The notes beneath the pieces were generated by a model. The model saw only the letters and a list, made by a program, of their open reading frames with translations. It was not told the origin of the DNA and searched no databases. A DNA stretch of 64,000 bases from Paracoccus thiocyanatus (GTDB taxonomy: Bacteria > Pseudomonadota > Alphaproteobacteria > Rhodobacterales > Rhodobacteraceae): assembly GCF_900156255.1 (NCBI RefSeq), contig NZ_FTMK01000004.1:1-64000 (forward strand), read 5' to 3'. Positions 63,149 to 64,000 of the stretch are shown here, piece after piece (position 1 is the stretch's first letter; each line of letters opens with the position of its first letter). The position numbers and the translations under genes are program-made.

Positions 63149-64000
63149 TCAACTGCCGGAACGGCGGTGAAAGGTCATCGCGGTGGTCTGGCGATAAAGC
63201 TGTCCCGGCTCCAGCAGCGCCGAGGGATAGCCGGGATTATGCGGCGAATCCGGCCAGAGCTGCGTTTCCAGCGCAATACCGGCATGGCGGCCATAGGGGC
63301 GGCCGGCATGGCCGGGCGCCCTGGGGGTGAGATGTTCTGTCGCATGGATCTGAAGCCCCGGCTCGGTCGAGCGCAGGGTCATCGCAAGCTGGCCGGCCTG
63401 AAGCGTCGCGACCTTGCGCGGCACGATCCGGCGCCGCGACGCAAGGCAAAGATTGTGGTCGATGCGCGGCCCGTCCAGCCGGTCGCCCAGTCGCACCGGC
63501 TGGCGAAAGTCCAGATGCGTGCCCTGGACCGGGGCGGGGCGGCCAAGCGGGATCATCTCGGCGTCCACCGGCAGGTAGTGTTTGGCCGGGACGGTCAGGT
63601 GGTGATCGGCGATGCTGTCCGTCCCGTCCAGGTTGAAATAGCTATGCTGGGTAAAGTTGCACAGCGTGGCTTCGTCGGAAGTGGCCAGGATCGTCAGCAT
63701 CAGCACCGGGCCGGGCAGGATGGACCAGGTCGCCCTGATCAGCATGGCGCCCGGAAAGCCCATATGCCCCGCGGGCAGGTAATCGGCCAGCGCCACCGAA
63801 CCTTGGTCCCAATCGGCCAGCATCCAGTTGCGGGTGCCGCAGCCATCGCGGCCGCCATGCAGCATGTGGCGGTCGTCCTGGTTGCGGTCCAGATGCCATT
63901 CCTCGCCGTCGATCACCGCGCGGCCCTGGGCGATGCGATTGGCATAGCGCCCGATCACCGCGCCGAAATAGCGGCCTTTGCCCAGATAGGGGTCCAGCTT
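63149..64000 (-). CDS. galM: Aldose 1-epimerase (5' end off window)
   Basis: At least 284 residues are visible, open to the right edge. FGAVIGRYANRIAQGRAVIDG is the family start region. Catalytic His residues are in DDRHMLHGGRDG and FTQHSYFNLDG. The C-terminal signature is LETQLWPDSPHNPGYPSALLEPGQLYRQTTAMTF, with the catalytic Glu. It interconverts sugar anomers. The first residues lie beyond base 64000. It precedes the GntR gene by 43 bp. Confidence 0.9.
   Translation of the reverse strand, partial: KLDPYLGKGRYFGAVIGRYANRIAQGRAVIDGEEWHLDRNQDDRHMLHGGRDGCGTRNWMLADWDQGSVALADYLPAGHMGFPGAMLIRATWSILPGPVLMLTILATSDEATLCNFTQHSYFNLDGTDSIADHHLTVPAKHYLPVDAEMIPLGRPAPVQGTHLDFRQPVRLGDRLDGPRIDHNLCLASRRRIVPRKVATLQAGQLAMTLRSTEPGLQIHATEHLTPRAPGHAGRPYGRHAGIALETQLWPDSPHNPGYPSALLEPGQLYRQTTAMTFHRRSGS

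Noticed and set aside
1-64000. Search for tRNA genes, rRNA, CRISPR arrays, FNR boxes and riboswitches
   Set aside because: No intergenic stretch showed tRNA arms, spaced direct repeats, TTGAT-N4-ATCAA or a known riboswitch core by eye.

Overview
The window is high-GC, gene-dense DNA of an alphaproteobacterium of the Rhodobacterales, most likely Paracoccus or a close relative. This is inferred from gene content: a nepR-ecfG general stress module, RegB/RegA/HvrA redox control genes, a sqdBDC sulfolipid operon, alphaproteobacterial AddAB, a TsaE-phosphotransferase fusion and an IS5-type transposase end. No database search was run. No rRNA, tRNA, CRISPR array, prophage or plasmid backbone was seen. 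The window is chromosomal housekeeping DNA with a few accessory pieces.

Layout. 1-324 is the right end of an IS5-family element. It abuts nepR, ecfG and an HWE/HisKA_2 sensor kinase (383-2919), the output half of the general stress response. Next, on the minus strand, come a YihY-type membrane protein, aroE-coaE-dnaQ and an Rrf2 regulator. sqdB-sqdD-sqdC (6835-9721) follow. Between 9.8 and 13.5 kb lie a small membrane protein, two GFA-like proteins, a LysE exporter, a RluA-type pseudouridine synthase and a Tat-exported metallo-beta-lactamase-fold hydrolase. rbfA-glycosidase-truB run leftward. dapB, tsaE/amgK, murU, addB, addA and trxA run rightward to 25.2 kb. hslVU, a 58-residue membrane protein, an alpha/beta hydrolase lipoprotein, smr, a Tim44-like gene, fxsA and secB follow. 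The redox island is hvrA-regA facing regB and a PAS-domain protein (32.9-37.3 kb). Then come an MTAN-like nucleosidase, a DUF4139 protein, asd, an MFS-GT4-GT29 operon, a second MFS gene, a GST, a flavoprotein carrying an inserted repeat, holA-lptE-leuS, a DUF3576 lipoprotein, a porin, a YggS protein, an RTX protein, rpsO, pnp, envelope glycosylation genes, a 1-Cys peroxiredoxin, an aldehyde dehydrogenase, a GntR regulator and a truncated aldose epimerase.

How genes connect. Two sequences matching the EcfG promoter consensus (GGAAC, 16-17 nt, CGTT) lie in front of sqdB and in front of the 58-residue membrane protein. They suggest that the stress sigma factor encoded at the left end controls membrane-related genes in the same window. 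TsaE/AmgK and MurU suggest a cell-wall sugar recycling branch. RegB/RegA/HvrA is a redox module in which senC, normally beside regA, is missing. A GC-rich hairpin repeat occurs twice: once between hslV and hslU, and once in frame inside the flavoprotein gene at 46.9 kb. The second copy is the most unusual structure seen here. No clearly new multi-gene system was identified.
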